A DNA stretch of 64,000 nt from Candidatus Ruania gallistercoris. Lineage in GTDB: Bacteria > Actinomycetota > Actinomycetes > Actinomycetales > Beutenbergiaceae. Shown here piece by piece: positions 20,243-30,218 of this stretch. Position 1 is the stretch's first letter. Each line of letters opens with the position of its first letter. Both the position numbers and the translations under genes were made by a program. The stretch is taken from NCBI GenBank assembly GCA_019116305.1, contig DXBY01000078.1, positions 1 to 64,000 on the forward strand, given 5' to 3'. Under the pieces are notes generated by a model, which was not told the origin of the DNA, made no database searches, and was given only the letters and a program-made list of their open reading frames with translations.

Positions 20243-21588
20243 GCTCGCCGCGCTGGTTCCTCGGGCTGGAGTCGCTGACCCTGGCCGTGATCGGCGTGCT
20301 CGCGCTCGCCGTGGGGGTGCTGGTGCGGCGACCGGACGTGGCACTGCTCGGCGTCCCGTTCCTGCTCTCCTTCGCCTGGGGCTGGATCACCCGCCCGACG
20401 GCGGAGCCTGAGGTGGTCCTGCGCCGTCGGGGGGCTCGTGCTCGAGCAGGCGCTGTCGGCGCCGAGGTGCAGCTGCGGCCCACCCCCGGGGTCGCGATGG
20501 CCCGGCTGCGGATCTCCTCGGCCGGGTTCCGCCCGGTGGAGGCCCTGGTGGACGCCCGGAACGAGCGGGTCCTGGCCACCGAGCTGGCCACGGCGCGCAC
20601 CGGGAGGCAGGAACTGTTCCGGCTGGACCACCTCAGCGCCGGGTTCGAGGCCACTGTGCTCTCCCCGGTGCAGACCGCGCAGCCGTTGCAGATGAGTGTC
20701 CACCCGCCGCTGGTCACCCTGCAGGGCACCCCGGTGCCACCGCAGCTGGCCGGGCTGACCGGGAACCACACCTCACGCCGGGTGGGCGACGGTACCGCGT
20801 TCCGGGACGTGCACCTGTTCACCCCCGGTGACCGGCTGCGCCGGATCGACTGGCGGGTCAGCGCCCGGCGCTCCCTGGACGTGCGCACCGGGCGGTTGAC
20901 CGAGCTGTACACCCGCCGCACGTTCGCGACGGCCGATGCCTCGGTGATGCTGGTGGTCGACTCCCGGGACGCGGTCGGGCCGGACGTGTCCGCCTGGGGT
21001 GGTGGGCAGGCGGCAGCCGTCGACGAACCGATCTCTCTGGACCTGGCCCGCGAGGCGGCGGCCGCGATCGCGCACGTGGTGCTCGCCGCCGGGGACCGCG
21101 TGGGGTTGGACGATCTCGGACTGCGCCGCCGACCGGTGGCCCCGGCGGCGGGCCGGAGCCAGTTCGAACGGATCTCCCGGCGCCTGGCCGCCCTGCACCC
21201 GGAGAGCTTCCCGACGCCCCGCAAGCGTGCTCCGCAGGTGCCCTCGAGCGCACTGGTGGTGGTGTTCTCCACGTTCCTGGACGACGAAGCCGCCCGGATG
21301 GCCCGGACCTGGCGCGGGCAGGGGCACCGGGTGATTACCGTGGACACGCTGCCGCCGGTGCGCACCACTGAACTGGACACCCTCGGCGACTTCGCCTACC
21401 AGGTGGTCCGGCTGGAGCGGCAGGTGCGGTTGGCGCAGCTGACCCGGGCGGGTGTGGAGGTGCTGCGTTGGATCGACCCGCACGCCCCGGCGGGGAGCCG
21501 GGCGATCGACGTGGCCTGGCGGCTGCTCACCCGTGCGCACCGCCGCCGAGGCAGCGGCGTGCCGGGTCGGCCGGGAGCAGTGCGATGA
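20239..21588 (+). CDS. DUF58 domain-containing protein
   Basis: FRDVHLFTPGDRLRRIDWRVSARRSLDVRTGRL DUF58 motif; GTG start overlaps the MoxR stop. Confidence 0.9.
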   Translation: MSSPRWFLGLESLTLAVIGVLALAVGVLVRRPDVALLGVPFLLSFAWGWITRPTAEPEVVLRRRGARARAGAVGAEVQLRPTPGVAMARLRISSAGFRPVEALVDARNERVLATELATARTGRQELFRLDHLSAGFEATVLSPVQTAQPLQMSVHPPLVTLQGTPVPPQLAGLTGNHTSRRVGDGTAFRDVHLFTPGDRLRRIDWRVSARRSLDVRTGRLTELYTRRTFATADASVMLVVDSRDAVGPDVSAWGGGQAAAVDEPISLDLAREAAAAIAHVVLAAGDRVGLDDLGLRRRPVAPAAGRSQFERISRRLAALHPESFPTPRKRAPQVPSSALVVVFSTFLDDEAARMARTWRGQGHRVITVDTLPPVRTTELDTLGDFAYQVVRLERQVRLAQLTRAGVEVLRWIDPHAPAGSRAIDVAWRLLTRAHRRRGSGVPGRPGAVR

Positions 21589-21693
21589 CCGAGGACGGTG
21601 TGCGATGAGCGCGAGGAGCCCCCGTGGAGGTACGCCGAGGAACGAGGTGTGCCGCAGCGAGGCACCGCAGCGGTCATCGAGATACGAGCACCA

Positions 21694-22317
21694 ATGAGCG
21701 AGGCGGAGCGCGGACCGGGGATGCGTGAGCAGATCGCCTCGATGTGGGGCGACTGGGACGTGACCACGCCCCGTCCGCGGCGCATGCCCCAGGTGCAGCT
21801 GCAGCTCGGCCGCAGTGTGCCGGCCTGGCTGGTCCGAGGGCTGGCGGGGCTGCTGGTGGCCGTGGCCGGGGTGCTGGTGGCCAGCGGGGTGATGCAGCTG
21901 GTGGCCGCCCTGGTGCTGGCCGTCGGCGTGGCGGTGAGCCGGAGCGGGGTGCTGCCAGGCACGAGTGTGGCCCTGCTGCTGGTGGCGCTGGTCACCCGGC
22001 TGCCCGGGGAGCCGGGCCTGGTGACCGTCTCCGGGCACCCGCTGGTCACCGCGGCCCTGCTGCTGGTGCTGCACGCGATGGTGTTCCTCAGCCAGAAGAC
22101 CACGGAGCTCGGGGCCGGGGCACGGATCGAGCTCGCCGCGCTGGCAGCCGGTCTGCCCGCGGCCGCCGCGATCCAGGGCTTCGCCCAGCTGCTCGGGGTG
22201 GTGGTGGCCGTCGCGGGGGACGCCGGCGACGGCCTGACCTGGCTGGCGGTGGTGGCCCTGGTGGCGCTGGTGGCGCTGGTCTGGACCGGTCTGCGCGCGC
22301 TCCGCCGCCAGGAGTAA
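21694..22317 (+). CDS. Membrane protein of unknown function in the MoxR cluster
   Basis: Hydrophobic segments; start could be 21598 or 21694. Confidence 0.65.
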   Translation: MSEAERGPGMREQIASMWGDWDVTTPRPRRMPQVQLQLGRSVPAWLVRGLAGLLVAVAGVLVASGVMQLVAALVLAVGVAVSRSGVLPGTSVALLLVALVTRLPGEPGLVTVSGHPLVTAALLLVLHAMVFLSQKTTELGAGARIELAALAAGLPAAAAIQGFAQLLGVVVAVAGDAGDGLTWLAVVALVALVALVWTGLRALRRQE

Positions 22318-22399
22318 CCCCACCCGCCCCCGGCAGGTGCGGGGACTACAGCCAGCAGCGGCCACTAGATTGTTGTCCACGACGACGGAAGAGGCGGCG

Positions 22400-23635
22400 A
22401 TGACCGAGACGAACTGGGCCGGCTGCTACACCTACACCGCGCAGCGGCTGCACCAGCCGGACACCGTGTCCCAGGCGCAGCGGATCGTGGCCGGGGCGAG
22501 CCGGATCCGCGCGCTCGGTTCCCGGCACTCCTTCAATGACCTGGCCGACACCGCCGGGGACCTGATCAGCCTGGCCGCACTGCCCACCGACATCCACGTG
22601 GACGAGGAGGCACGCGTGGTACGCGTGGCTGCCGGTGTGCGCTACGGCGACCTCGCCGCCGAGCTGGACCGGGCCGGCTGGGCCCTGGCCGCGATGGCCT
22701 CGCTCCCGCACATCGCGGTGGCCGGCGCGATCGCCACGGCGACCCACGGCTCCGGTGACGGCGTGCAGAACCTGGCGAGCGCCGTCGTCGGCCTGGAGCT
22801 GATCTCCCCGGAAGGGGACCTGGTCACCCTCGGTGCGGACCACCCGGACCTGCCCGGCGCGGTGGTGCACCTGGGCGCACTCGGGGTGATCACCACCGTG
22901 TGGCTGCGGATCGAACCGAGCTACCAGGTGGCTCAGTACGTGATCAACGATGTGCCCTGGGAGCACGTTCTGAGCCACTTCGACGACATCACCTCGGCTG
23001 CCTACAGCGTGAGCCTGTTCACTCGCTGGGACGCCGACGTGGTAGACCAGGTGTGGCTGAAGAGCCGTACCGGGGAGGTGAGCCTGCCGGTCGGTGTGGC
23101 GGCTCCCGGCCCGCAGCACCCGATCCGGGGTGTGGACCCGGCCTGGGCCACCGAGCAGGCCGGGGTCGCCGGGCCATGGTTCGACCGGCTGCCGCACTTC
23201 CGGCTGGAGTTCACCCCCAGTGCCGGTCAGGAGATCCAGGCCGAATACCTGGTGCCCCGCCCGGCCGCGGTAGCGGCGATCGATGCCGTCCGGGAGATCG
23301 CACCGCAGATCGCGCAGCATCTGCAGGTGTGCGAGTTCCGGACGATGGCCGGGGACGAGCTGTGGTTGTCGATGGCCCAGGGGCAGGACAGCGTGGCGCT
23401 GCACTTCACCTTCGACCCGGCACCGGACCCGGTGCGGGCGCTGCTCCCGCTGCTGGAGGAGACCCTCGCCCCGTTCGACGCCCGACCGCACTGGGCCAAG
23501 TGGTTCGCCATGGGCGCTGACCGGCTCGAGCGGCTGTACCCGCGGATGGGAGCCTTCCGCGACCTGGTTCGCCGTTACGACCCGGACGGCAAGTTCCACA
23601 ACGCGTTCCTGCAGCGCACCGTGCTGGAGCGCTGA
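22400..23635 (+). CDS. FAD-binding oxidase, alditol/L-gulonolactone oxidase-like
   Basis: NWAGCYTYTAQRLHQP, ALGSRHSFNDLADT, ATHGSGDGVQNLASAVVGLELISPEGD; C-terminal HWAKWF typical of aldonolactone/alditol oxidases. Confidence 0.88.
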   Translation: MTETNWAGCYTYTAQRLHQPDTVSQAQRIVAGASRIRALGSRHSFNDLADTAGDLISLAALPTDIHVDEEARVVRVAAGVRYGDLAAELDRAGWALAAMASLPHIAVAGAIATATHGSGDGVQNLASAVVGLELISPEGDLVTLGADHPDLPGAVVHLGALGVITTVWLRIEPSYQVAQYVINDVPWEHVLSHFDDITSAAYSVSLFTRWDADVVDQVWLKSRTGEVSLPVGVAAPGPQHPIRGVDPAWATEQAGVAGPWFDRLPHFRLEFTPSAGQEIQAEYLVPRPAAVAAIDAVREIAPQIAQHLQVCEFRTMAGDELWLSMAQGQDSVALHFTFDPAPDPVRALLPLLEETLAPFDARPHWAKWFAMGADRLERLYPRMGAFRDLVRRYDPDGKFHNAFLQRTVLER

Positions 23636-23666
23636 GCCCCGGCCGGTCCGCCGCGCGGCTGTGGTC

Positions 23667-24509
23667 TCAGCCCTTCACTGAGCCGGTGGCCAACCCACTC
23701 ATGATGAACCGCTGCATCACGATGAAGATCACCAGGATTGGCACCACTGCGAGCAGCAGGGTCGGGAACACCACCTCGTAATTGGTGCTGTAGCTGGAGA
23801 CCGCCGCATACACCCCGGTGGTGATGGTCTTGAACTCCGAACCCGGGCCGAGAATCAGCTGTGGGCTGACGAAGTCGTTCCAGGCGCTGAGGGCGTTCAG
23901 GATGAACGCCGTGGCCACGATCGGCTTCATCAGCGGGAACACGATGGTCCACAACACTCGCTGCCGGCCCGCACCGTCGATCGCCGCGGCCTCGTCCAGG
24001 GAGCGCGGCAGCATCCGGATGTAGCCGGTGAAGATGAACAGCGTGAACGGCACCATCGTGGCGGACATGAACAGCACCAGCCCGGGGATCGTGCCCATCA
24101 GCCCGAGGCCCTTGAGCACCAGGATCGCCGGCACCAGGATGATCTGCGGTGGGATGAACATCCCGGCGAGGAAGAACAGCAGCAGGAACCGGAACAGCGG
24201 TGTCGGCGTCCGCGCGATGACGTAGGCGGCCGGGACCGCCGTACCGATCGCCACCAGGTTGCAGGCCAGCACCAGGAACAGCGTGACCGCGTAGCCGTCG
24301 AGCACCGGGAAGGCGGTGTTCGACCAGGCGGCAGCGAGGAAGTCGGTGGAGGCCGTGTCCGGGTCCAGCCCCAGCGGGCTGCGCAGGATCTCCTGCTGTG
24401 GCTTGAACGCGTTCACCACCATGATGTACATCGGCACCAGCATCGCGATCGACAGGAGTGCCACGAACACCACACGCACCCTGGACGCGAACCGCGAACC
24501 ACCCCTCAT
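23667..24509 (-). CDS. Carbohydrate ABC transporter permease (MalG-like)
   Basis: EAAAIDGAGRQRVLWTIVFPLMKP EAA loop; 4-bp overlap with the next permease. Confidence 0.92.
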   Translation of the reverse strand: MRGGSRFASRVRVVFVALLSIAMLVPMYIMVVNAFKPQQEILRSPLGLDPDTASTDFLAAAWSNTAFPVLDGYAVTLFLVLACNLVAIGTAVPAAYVIARTPTPLFRFLLLFFLAGMFIPPQIILVPAILVLKGLGLMGTIPGLVLFMSATMVPFTLFIFTGYIRMLPRSLDEAAAIDGAGRQRVLWTIVFPLMKPIVATAFILNALSAWNDFVSPQLILGPGSEFKTITTGVYAAVSSYSTNYEVVFPTLLLAVVPILVIFIVMQRFIMSGLATGSVKG

Positions 24510-25417
24510 GAGAGAGCCTCCGCTCCGGATTCCGCGCGCCGGCGCAGCGCGATGATGGTGAACGAGAGCAGCCCGGCAACCAGGATGAGCAGGACGGCCT
24601 GGGCCGAGGCGAGACCGACCTTGTTGTTCGCGAACGACACGGCGAGGATCTCGTACGCCCAGGTCTGGGTGGCATCACCTGGTCCGCCGTTGGTCAGACC
24701 GAGGACCACGTCGTACACCTTCAGCAGGGACAGGATCGAGGTGACGATGGTGACCGTGACCGTGGGTGCCAGTGCCGGCCAGGTGACGTGCCGGAACACC
24801 TGCACCCGGTTCGCACCGTCGATCCGCGCTGCCTCCTGCAGCTCGGCAGAGACCGCCTGCAGGCCGGCCAGGTACAGTACGAGCTGCACCCCGAACTGGC
24901 CCCAGACGATCACGCCGATCATCGTGGCCAGCGCCCAGGTGGGGTCGGACAGGAACGGCAGCGTGTCCGCCCCGGCGCCGGAGAGGATGTTGTTCACCGC
25001 CCCCTGCGGGCCCAGGATGGCCTGCCAGAGGAAGCCGACGATCAGCGCGGACAGCACGTGCGGGTAGAACATCACCGCCCGGGCGAAGGTGTTGAACCGG
25101 TTGGTGCGCTGCAGCAGCAGGGCGAGCCCGAGAGCTATGGCGTTCACCAGGAACGCGCCGATGAGCGCGACCGCAGCGGTCACCACCACAGCCGGACGCA
25201 TCTCGTCGATCGGATCGGTGATGATGCGCAGGTAGTTGTCCCACCCGATCCACTCCGGAGCCTGGCTGGGGATGCCGTTGTAGCTGGTGAAGGAGTAGTA
25301 CACGGCGAAGCCGACCGGGACCACCAACAGTCCGATGTAGACCGCAGCGGCGGGGACGGTCATCACCAGGGAGCCCAGCATCTCCCGTCCCCGCGCCGCC
25401 CTGGAGCGCGCGACCAT
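24506..25417 (-). CDS. Sugar ABC transporter permease (MalF-like)
   Basis: EAARIDGANRVQVFRHVTWPALAP EAA loop; start chosen at internal Met just after the SBP stop. Confidence 0.92.
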   Translation of the reverse strand: MVARSRAARGREMLGSLVMTVPAAAVYIGLLVVPVGFAVYYSFTSYNGIPSQAPEWIGWDNYLRIITDPIDEMRPAVVVTAAVALIGAFLVNAIALGLALLLQRTNRFNTFARAVMFYPHVLSALIVGFLWQAILGPQGAVNNILSGAGADTLPFLSDPTWALATMIGVIVWGQFGVQLVLYLAGLQAVSAELQEAARIDGANRVQVFRHVTWPALAPTVTVTIVTSILSLLKVYDVVLGLTNGGPGDATQTWAYEILAVSFANNKVGLASAQAVLLILVAGLLSFTIIALRRRAESGAEALS

Positions 25418-25418
25418 C

Positions 25419-26693
25419 TCAGCCCATGGCCTCCGCGTCATACCAGGTGGTCAGGTCCGCGGCGACATCAGCGGCGGGCCGGCCCTGCCACAGTCCCTGC
25501 ACCAGCTCGGTGAACTTCGGGTTGAACCCGGCCACCGGGAGCGCGAAGTCTCCGACGGTCTGGTTCCCGGGCACGGCGAACGACGGCGCCGCCTCCACCA
25601 GCTCCTGCACGCTCGCCGCAAACTCGTCGGCGGTGACGTCCAGGCCCTCCCGGTTGAAGTTGTCCATCTCCGCCTGGGTGGCGATGGCGTCCTCGTCGGT
25701 GACCAGGTACTCGACCAACTGGGTGGCGGCGTCCACGTCGCTGGCCCCCTGGCGCACCATGTACGGGAAGGCGAGGGTCGCCCCCATCGGGCCCGGGTAG
25801 TCGCCCGCCTCCTCGACCGGTGCGGCGAACACCCCCACCTCGAAGTCCGGCGGCGAGGCCGCCAGCGTGGTGGTGAACCAGGAACCCATCGGGTAGATGC
25901 CCACGTCGCCGGCGATGAAGTTGGCCTCCTGGGTACCGCTGTCGGTGGCGACGTCATCGGCGGTGGTGTAGCCGGCCTCGATCCAGTCGGCGACGTGGTC
26001 GAACATGGGCTGGAACTGCTCACCCAGCGTGCTCGAGCCATCCGCCACGCTCTGCTGCCAGCCCGGGGTGGCCACATTCTGCTGCGGGTGCCACATCTGC
26101 TGCACCTGCACACCGGTGGCCCAGTCGGCGGCGAAGCCGATCGGCGTGGGCACCCCCTCGTCCTGGAGCGCCGCCAGCGCGGCGTCGAACTCGTCCCAGG
26201 TCTGCGGGGTCTCGCTGATCCCCGCCTGGGCGAACAGGTCCTTGTTGTAGAAGAGCAGGGACTGCGCCTGCATCCCCACCCCGACGACGTTCACCTGGCC
26301 GTCGGTGGCGTACAGATCGGACATCGGGGTGTCCTGGGCCCACTCGAACTCGGTGAGATCGAGGATCTCCGGTGCGGTGTCCGCACTCGGGAAGATCGAC
26401 TCGATCACATCCGGTGCGGTACCGGCGGCCAGCTGGGAGGGGAACGTCTCGGCGACCGACTGCCCGCTGGGGCCCTCGATCTGGACGTCGATACCGGTCT
26501 CCTCCTCGAACGGGGCGACCAGTTCGTCCCACTTCGCCTGGGTGAGGTTGTCGGTGATGTTCACCAACATCCGCACCGTGCCGCTGCCGCCGTCTTCTTC
26601 TCCTCCGCCGCTGCCACCACAGGCGGTCGCCACCAGTGCCGTGGCCAGGGCGAGAGCGGTCACCGGGACTGCTCGGATGCGTCGTACCGACAT
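25419..26693 (-). CDS. Extracellular sugar-binding lipoprotein of ABC transporter
   Basis: Lipobox LVATACGG; family 1 solute-binding layout. Confidence 0.9.
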   Translation of the reverse strand: MSVRRIRAVPVTALALATALVATACGGSGGGEEDGGSGTVRMLVNITDNLTQAKWDELVAPFEEETGIDVQIEGPSGQSVAETFPSQLAAGTAPDVIESIFPSADTAPEILDLTEFEWAQDTPMSDLYATDGQVNVVGVGMQAQSLLFYNKDLFAQAGISETPQTWDEFDAALAALQDEGVPTPIGFAADWATGVQVQQMWHPQQNVATPGWQQSVADGSSTLGEQFQPMFDHVADWIEAGYTTADDVATDSGTQEANFIAGDVGIYPMGSWFTTTLAASPPDFEVGVFAAPVEEAGDYPGPMGATLAFPYMVRQGASDVDAATQLVEYLVTDEDAIATQAEMDNFNREGLDVTADEFAASVQELVEAAPSFAVPGNQTVGDFALPVAGFNPKFTELVQGLWQGRPAADVAADLTTWYDAEAMG

Positions 26694-26742
26694 CCTCGTC
26701 TCCTTCATCGATCCTGTCACTTGTCATACATCCTATCTATGC

Positions 26743-28209
26743 TCACGGGTGGAGGGAACCCTCGCCCGACCGGATGTGGCCCAGGTAGGGGCGGTCACCG
26801 ATCACGGTGACGTCGGTGGGTCGGTTGGAGTCGTCGATGCGGTAGATGCCCTCGTCGGCCACGAAGAACACCGGCGCCTCGGGGTAGGTCAGCTCCTCGG
26901 CCAGCGGCTCCTTGTCCGTCCAGGCGAAGAACGTGCGGCCGAACGTGTCGAGGTCCTTGCGGCCGAAGATGCTCAGGTCGCCGGCGGTGAGCGGGCTCTG
27001 GATCGACCAGTGCTCGCCGTGCTCGGCCCAGATCGCCCGGTCGCTGAGCAGCACCGACTGCCGCTGGCGGGGTGCGAAGACCTCGTCCCAGAATGCGGTC
27101 GGGGTGTCCTGATGGCGCACCAGGAACATCAGGTCGTGGGCGTGCCAGGCGGTACTCGGGGCGACATCGGCCTCGTTGTGCCAGCCGGTGGCCGAGGCAA
27201 AGTAGCCGGCTGGGCTCTGGTACGCCGCGTAGGTGCGCAAGCACTGCTCCAGGAAGTCGGACAGCTCGGGGTCGTCCCGGTCAGCGAGCAGCTCGTCCAT
27301 CCCGTACAGGGACAGGCCCATCCCGGCGATGAGCATCGGCGTGCTGGTCCGACGCCGGAACTCACCGCGCACGTACCAGTACCGGTGGAACCGGGTCTGC
27401 CCACGTTCGTCCCCCCAGGCCGAGCGGACCACGTGCCGGGCGATCCCGAACGCCTCCTCGCGAAGGTCCGGGCGGTCGAATCGCCGCGCACCGAGCACCA
27501 GCGGCACGATCATCAGTCCGTAGTACTCGGCCGGTTCCAGGATCCCGCCCTCGGCCCGGTCAGCGGGTTGCCGGTAGGTGGCCACACAGTCGGCATCGGG
27601 CACACCGGACAGATGGGCCAGCTGCACCAGGGAGTCCAGGTCGTCCTCGAGCTCGTCGGCGTAGACCGGGTCCTCGGACAGCTCGGTATAGCGCAGCTTG
27701 GCCCACACCCGGGCGTACTCCTGGTTGACCGTGCCCTCCGGACTCGGCCGGCCGCCACCGTAGCGGCGGCAGGCGTCCAGGTTGCGGCGCACAGCGGCGA
27801 GGATCTCGGTGACCTCGGCCGCCGGGAGCAGGTCACCGGCCACGCGCAGCCCCTCGAGCAGGCCGAGGCAGCCGGCCATGTTGTGGATCAGCCCGGAAGT
27901 GGCCGACTCTCCCACCTGGAACCCGATGTGCCGGAACTGCCCGTCCGGCTGCACTCTCCTGGCCTGGAAGAGCATCATCGAGCGCCACAGCACCTTCGCC
28001 CGGTCGTCCGGCCGGCGGGCCAGCGCCGTGGCGAAGCCGGCGAGCGCCGGTGCAGCAAACGCCTGGTGGCCGCTGGTGAAGTCCTGGAAGGTTGCCGGGT
28101 TCGTGCCCCACACGCTGTGGTTGTGGAAACCGTGGAGCGCTCCGTCCTCGCCCACCCAGCTACGCAGCCATCCGGCCAGCGCTGCCACGTCGGGAACTGC
28201 TGTGCTCAT
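26743..28209 (-). CDS. Uncharacterised protein, possible alpha/alpha-toroid glycoside hydrolase-like enzyme
   Basis: 488 aa, helix-rich with conserved-looking W/H/D/E stretches; translationally coupled in the sugar operon; family not recognised. Confidence 0.6.
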   Translation of the reverse strand: MSTAVPDVAALAGWLRSWVGEDGALHGFHNHSVWGTNPATFQDFTSGHQAFAAPALAGFATALARRPDDRAKVLWRSMMLFQARRVQPDGQFRHIGFQVGESATSGLIHNMAGCLGLLEGLRVAGDLLPAAEVTEILAAVRRNLDACRRYGGGRPSPEGTVNQEYARVWAKLRYTELSEDPVYADELEDDLDSLVQLAHLSGVPDADCVATYRQPADRAEGGILEPAEYYGLMIVPLVLGARRFDRPDLREEAFGIARHVVRSAWGDERGQTRFHRYWYVRGEFRRRTSTPMLIAGMGLSLYGMDELLADRDDPELSDFLEQCLRTYAAYQSPAGYFASATGWHNEADVAPSTAWHAHDLMFLVRHQDTPTAFWDEVFAPRQRQSVLLSDRAIWAEHGEHWSIQSPLTAGDLSIFGRKDLDTFGRTFFAWTDKEPLAEELTYPEAPVFFVADEGIYRIDDSNRPTDVTVIGDRPYLGHIRSGEGSLHP

Positions 28210-29210
28210 CTCGTCCTCGCCTGTGTCACGGGGAGCCGGACCAGACCGCGGCGGTCCAGCTCGGCCCAGAGTGTCTCCGGCACCTGGGACCGGATCCGGT
28301 CCACGTTCGTGGCCACGTGTGCGCCGGTCCGCATCCCGAGCACCACCGAGGCCACCGGGGCGAACTGCAGCGGGTACTGCACGGCCAGGTCGGGCAGGGT
28401 CAGTGCGTACTGCTCGGCGATCTCGGCGATCTGCTCGGCTCGGCGGCGCAGGTCCTGCGGTGCCTGCTGGTAGTCGTACCGGGCATCGGCGGGCGGTCGG
28501 GGCCGGGAGAGCAGCCCGGAGTTGTACACCCCGGCCGCCACCACTGCGACTCCGCGCTCCTCAGCAGCGGGCAGCAGCTCAGTCCGGGCCTCGGGGTCGA
28601 GCAGGGTGAGCCGGCCGGCGCACATCACCAGGTCCACATCGGTCTCCCGGATGAACCGGGCGAGCATACGTGCCTGGTTCATCCCCACGCCGACGGCGGA
28701 GATCACCCCTTCCTCGCGCAGCTCCAGCAGTGCCTCGATCGCCGTGGTCGAGGCGTCCCGCCAGTGGTCGTCCGGGTCGTGCAGGTAGACGATGTCCACC
28801 CGGTCCACACCGAGCCGCTCCAGGCTGCCGGCGAGCGAGCGCCGCACCCCGTCGGCAGAGAAGTCCCAGCCCCGGGTGTGCGTCGCCGGGACGTCGAACC
28901 CGTGCTCGTCGCGCAGGTGGGCACGCTCCGGGGTGGGCACCAGGTCACGTCCCACCTTGGTGGAGAGCACGTAGTCCTGCCGGGGCCGGGCCGCCAGAGC
29001 CGCACCGAGGCGGCGTTCGGACAGGCCGAGACCGTAGTGCGGGGCGGTGTCGAAGTACCGGATCCCGGCGTTCCAGGCCGCGTCGACGGCGTCGGTCGCC
29101 ACCTCGTCGGAGATCGCCTGGTTCAGGTTGCCCAGCTGGGCCGCGCCGTAGCCGAGACGGGTCAGCAGTGTCCCGGTGCGCAGCCGGGTCCGGATACCGG
29201 GGTCGCTCAT
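28206..29210 (-). CDS. Aldo/keto reductase
   Basis: TKVGRDL, DIVYLHDPDDH, RYFDTAPHYGLGLSERRLG AKR motifs. Confidence 0.92.
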   Translation of the reverse strand: MSDPGIRTRLRTGTLLTRLGYGAAQLGNLNQAISDEVATDAVDAAWNAGIRYFDTAPHYGLGLSERRLGAALAARPRQDYVLSTKVGRDLVPTPERAHLRDEHGFDVPATHTRGWDFSADGVRRSLAGSLERLGVDRVDIVYLHDPDDHWRDASTTAIEALLELREEGVISAVGVGMNQARMLARFIRETDVDLVMCAGRLTLLDPEARTELLPAAEERGVAVVAAGVYNSGLLSRPRPPADARYDYQQAPQDLRRRAEQIAEIAEQYALTLPDLAVQYPLQFAPVASVVLGMRTGAHVATNVDRIRSQVPETLWAELDRRGLVRLPVTQARTR

Positions 29211-30190
29211 CCCAGCTCCTCGGGATGGTGCACCGGCTCGTCCCGGACGAAGCGTTCCACGTCCTGTACCACCTGCAGACCGATCCGGTGCAGTTCGGTG
29301 CCCATCGAGCCGGCGATGTGCGGGGTGAGGACGACGTTCGGCAGCCGCCACAGCTCGCTGGTGGAGGCGGGCGGCTCCGGGTCGGTCACATCCAGGACCG
29401 CCTCCAGCCGGCCCCGGCGCAGCTCCGCCAGCAGCGCTGCCTCATCGACGACGGCTCCGCGGGCGGTGTTGATCACCGTGGCCCCGTCCGGCAGGAGCGC
29501 GAGGATGCGGGCGTCGATCTGCCCGGTGGTGGCAGCGGTGAGCGGCTGGTGCAGGGAGAGCACATGGCTGGCGGCCGCCACCTCCTCCAGGGTGCCGGTG
29601 CGCACGCCCAGGTCCACTGCCTCGCCCTCGGTGAGCATCGGGTCGTAGACGATCACCTCGAGGTCGAACGGGCGGAGCAGCTCGATCACCAGGCGGCCGA
29701 CCTGGGAGGCACCGACGATCCCGACCACCCGTCGGTAGTTGCCAACCCCGGGCCGCGGTGCCGGCTTGTGCCGGAGCACGGAAAAGTCCCCGATAGCCGC
29801 TCGGGTCGCCTTGTTCGCCAACAGGATCATCGCCAGGGTGTACTCGGCCACCGGCACCGCGTTCGCAGCCCGGGCGTTGGCGGCCACCACACCGCGAGCC
29901 GACAGCTTCTCCGGGTCGGCCAAGCAGGTGCGGGCCACACCACCGGCATAGAACACCCCGCGCAGTGCCGGCACCAGACCGCTGTCCACTCGCGGAGCGC
30001 CCCACCCTGCAATCAGCACCTCGGCCTTGGCCAACCGGTCCCGGGCCTCCGGCGAGTCGGTCTCGGTGAGCACCGTACCCACCTCCACCCGGACGGAGCT
30101 GGCCAGTCGTCCCCACAGGTGCGGAGGGAAGATCTCCTCCGCCAGGCTCGGCTCACCGAAAGCGAGCACGGCACGGGGTCGCCGGTCCAT
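29207..30190 (-). CDS. D-isomer-specific 2-hydroxyacid dehydrogenase family protein
   Basis: VGIVGASQVGRLVIELLRPFDLEVIVYDP, LPDGATVINTARGAVVDEAALLAELRRGRLEAVLDV. Confidence 0.92.
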   Translation of the reverse strand: MDRRPRAVLAFGEPSLAEEIFPPHLWGRLASSVRVEVGTVLTETDSPEARDRLAKAEVLIAGWGAPRVDSGLVPALRGVFYAGGVARTCLADPEKLSARGVVAANARAANAVPVAEYTLAMILLANKATRAAIGDFSVLRHKPAPRPGVGNYRRVVGIVGASQVGRLVIELLRPFDLEVIVYDPMLTEGEAVDLGVRTGTLEEVAAASHVLSLHQPLTAATTGQIDARILALLPDGATVINTARGAVVDEAALLAELRRGRLEAVLDVTDPEPPASTSELWRLPNVVLTPHIAGSMGTELHRIGLQVVQDVERFVRDEPVHHPEELG

Positions 30191-30218
30191 CACAACCTCC
30201 CTGGGTGACAGTGCGACA

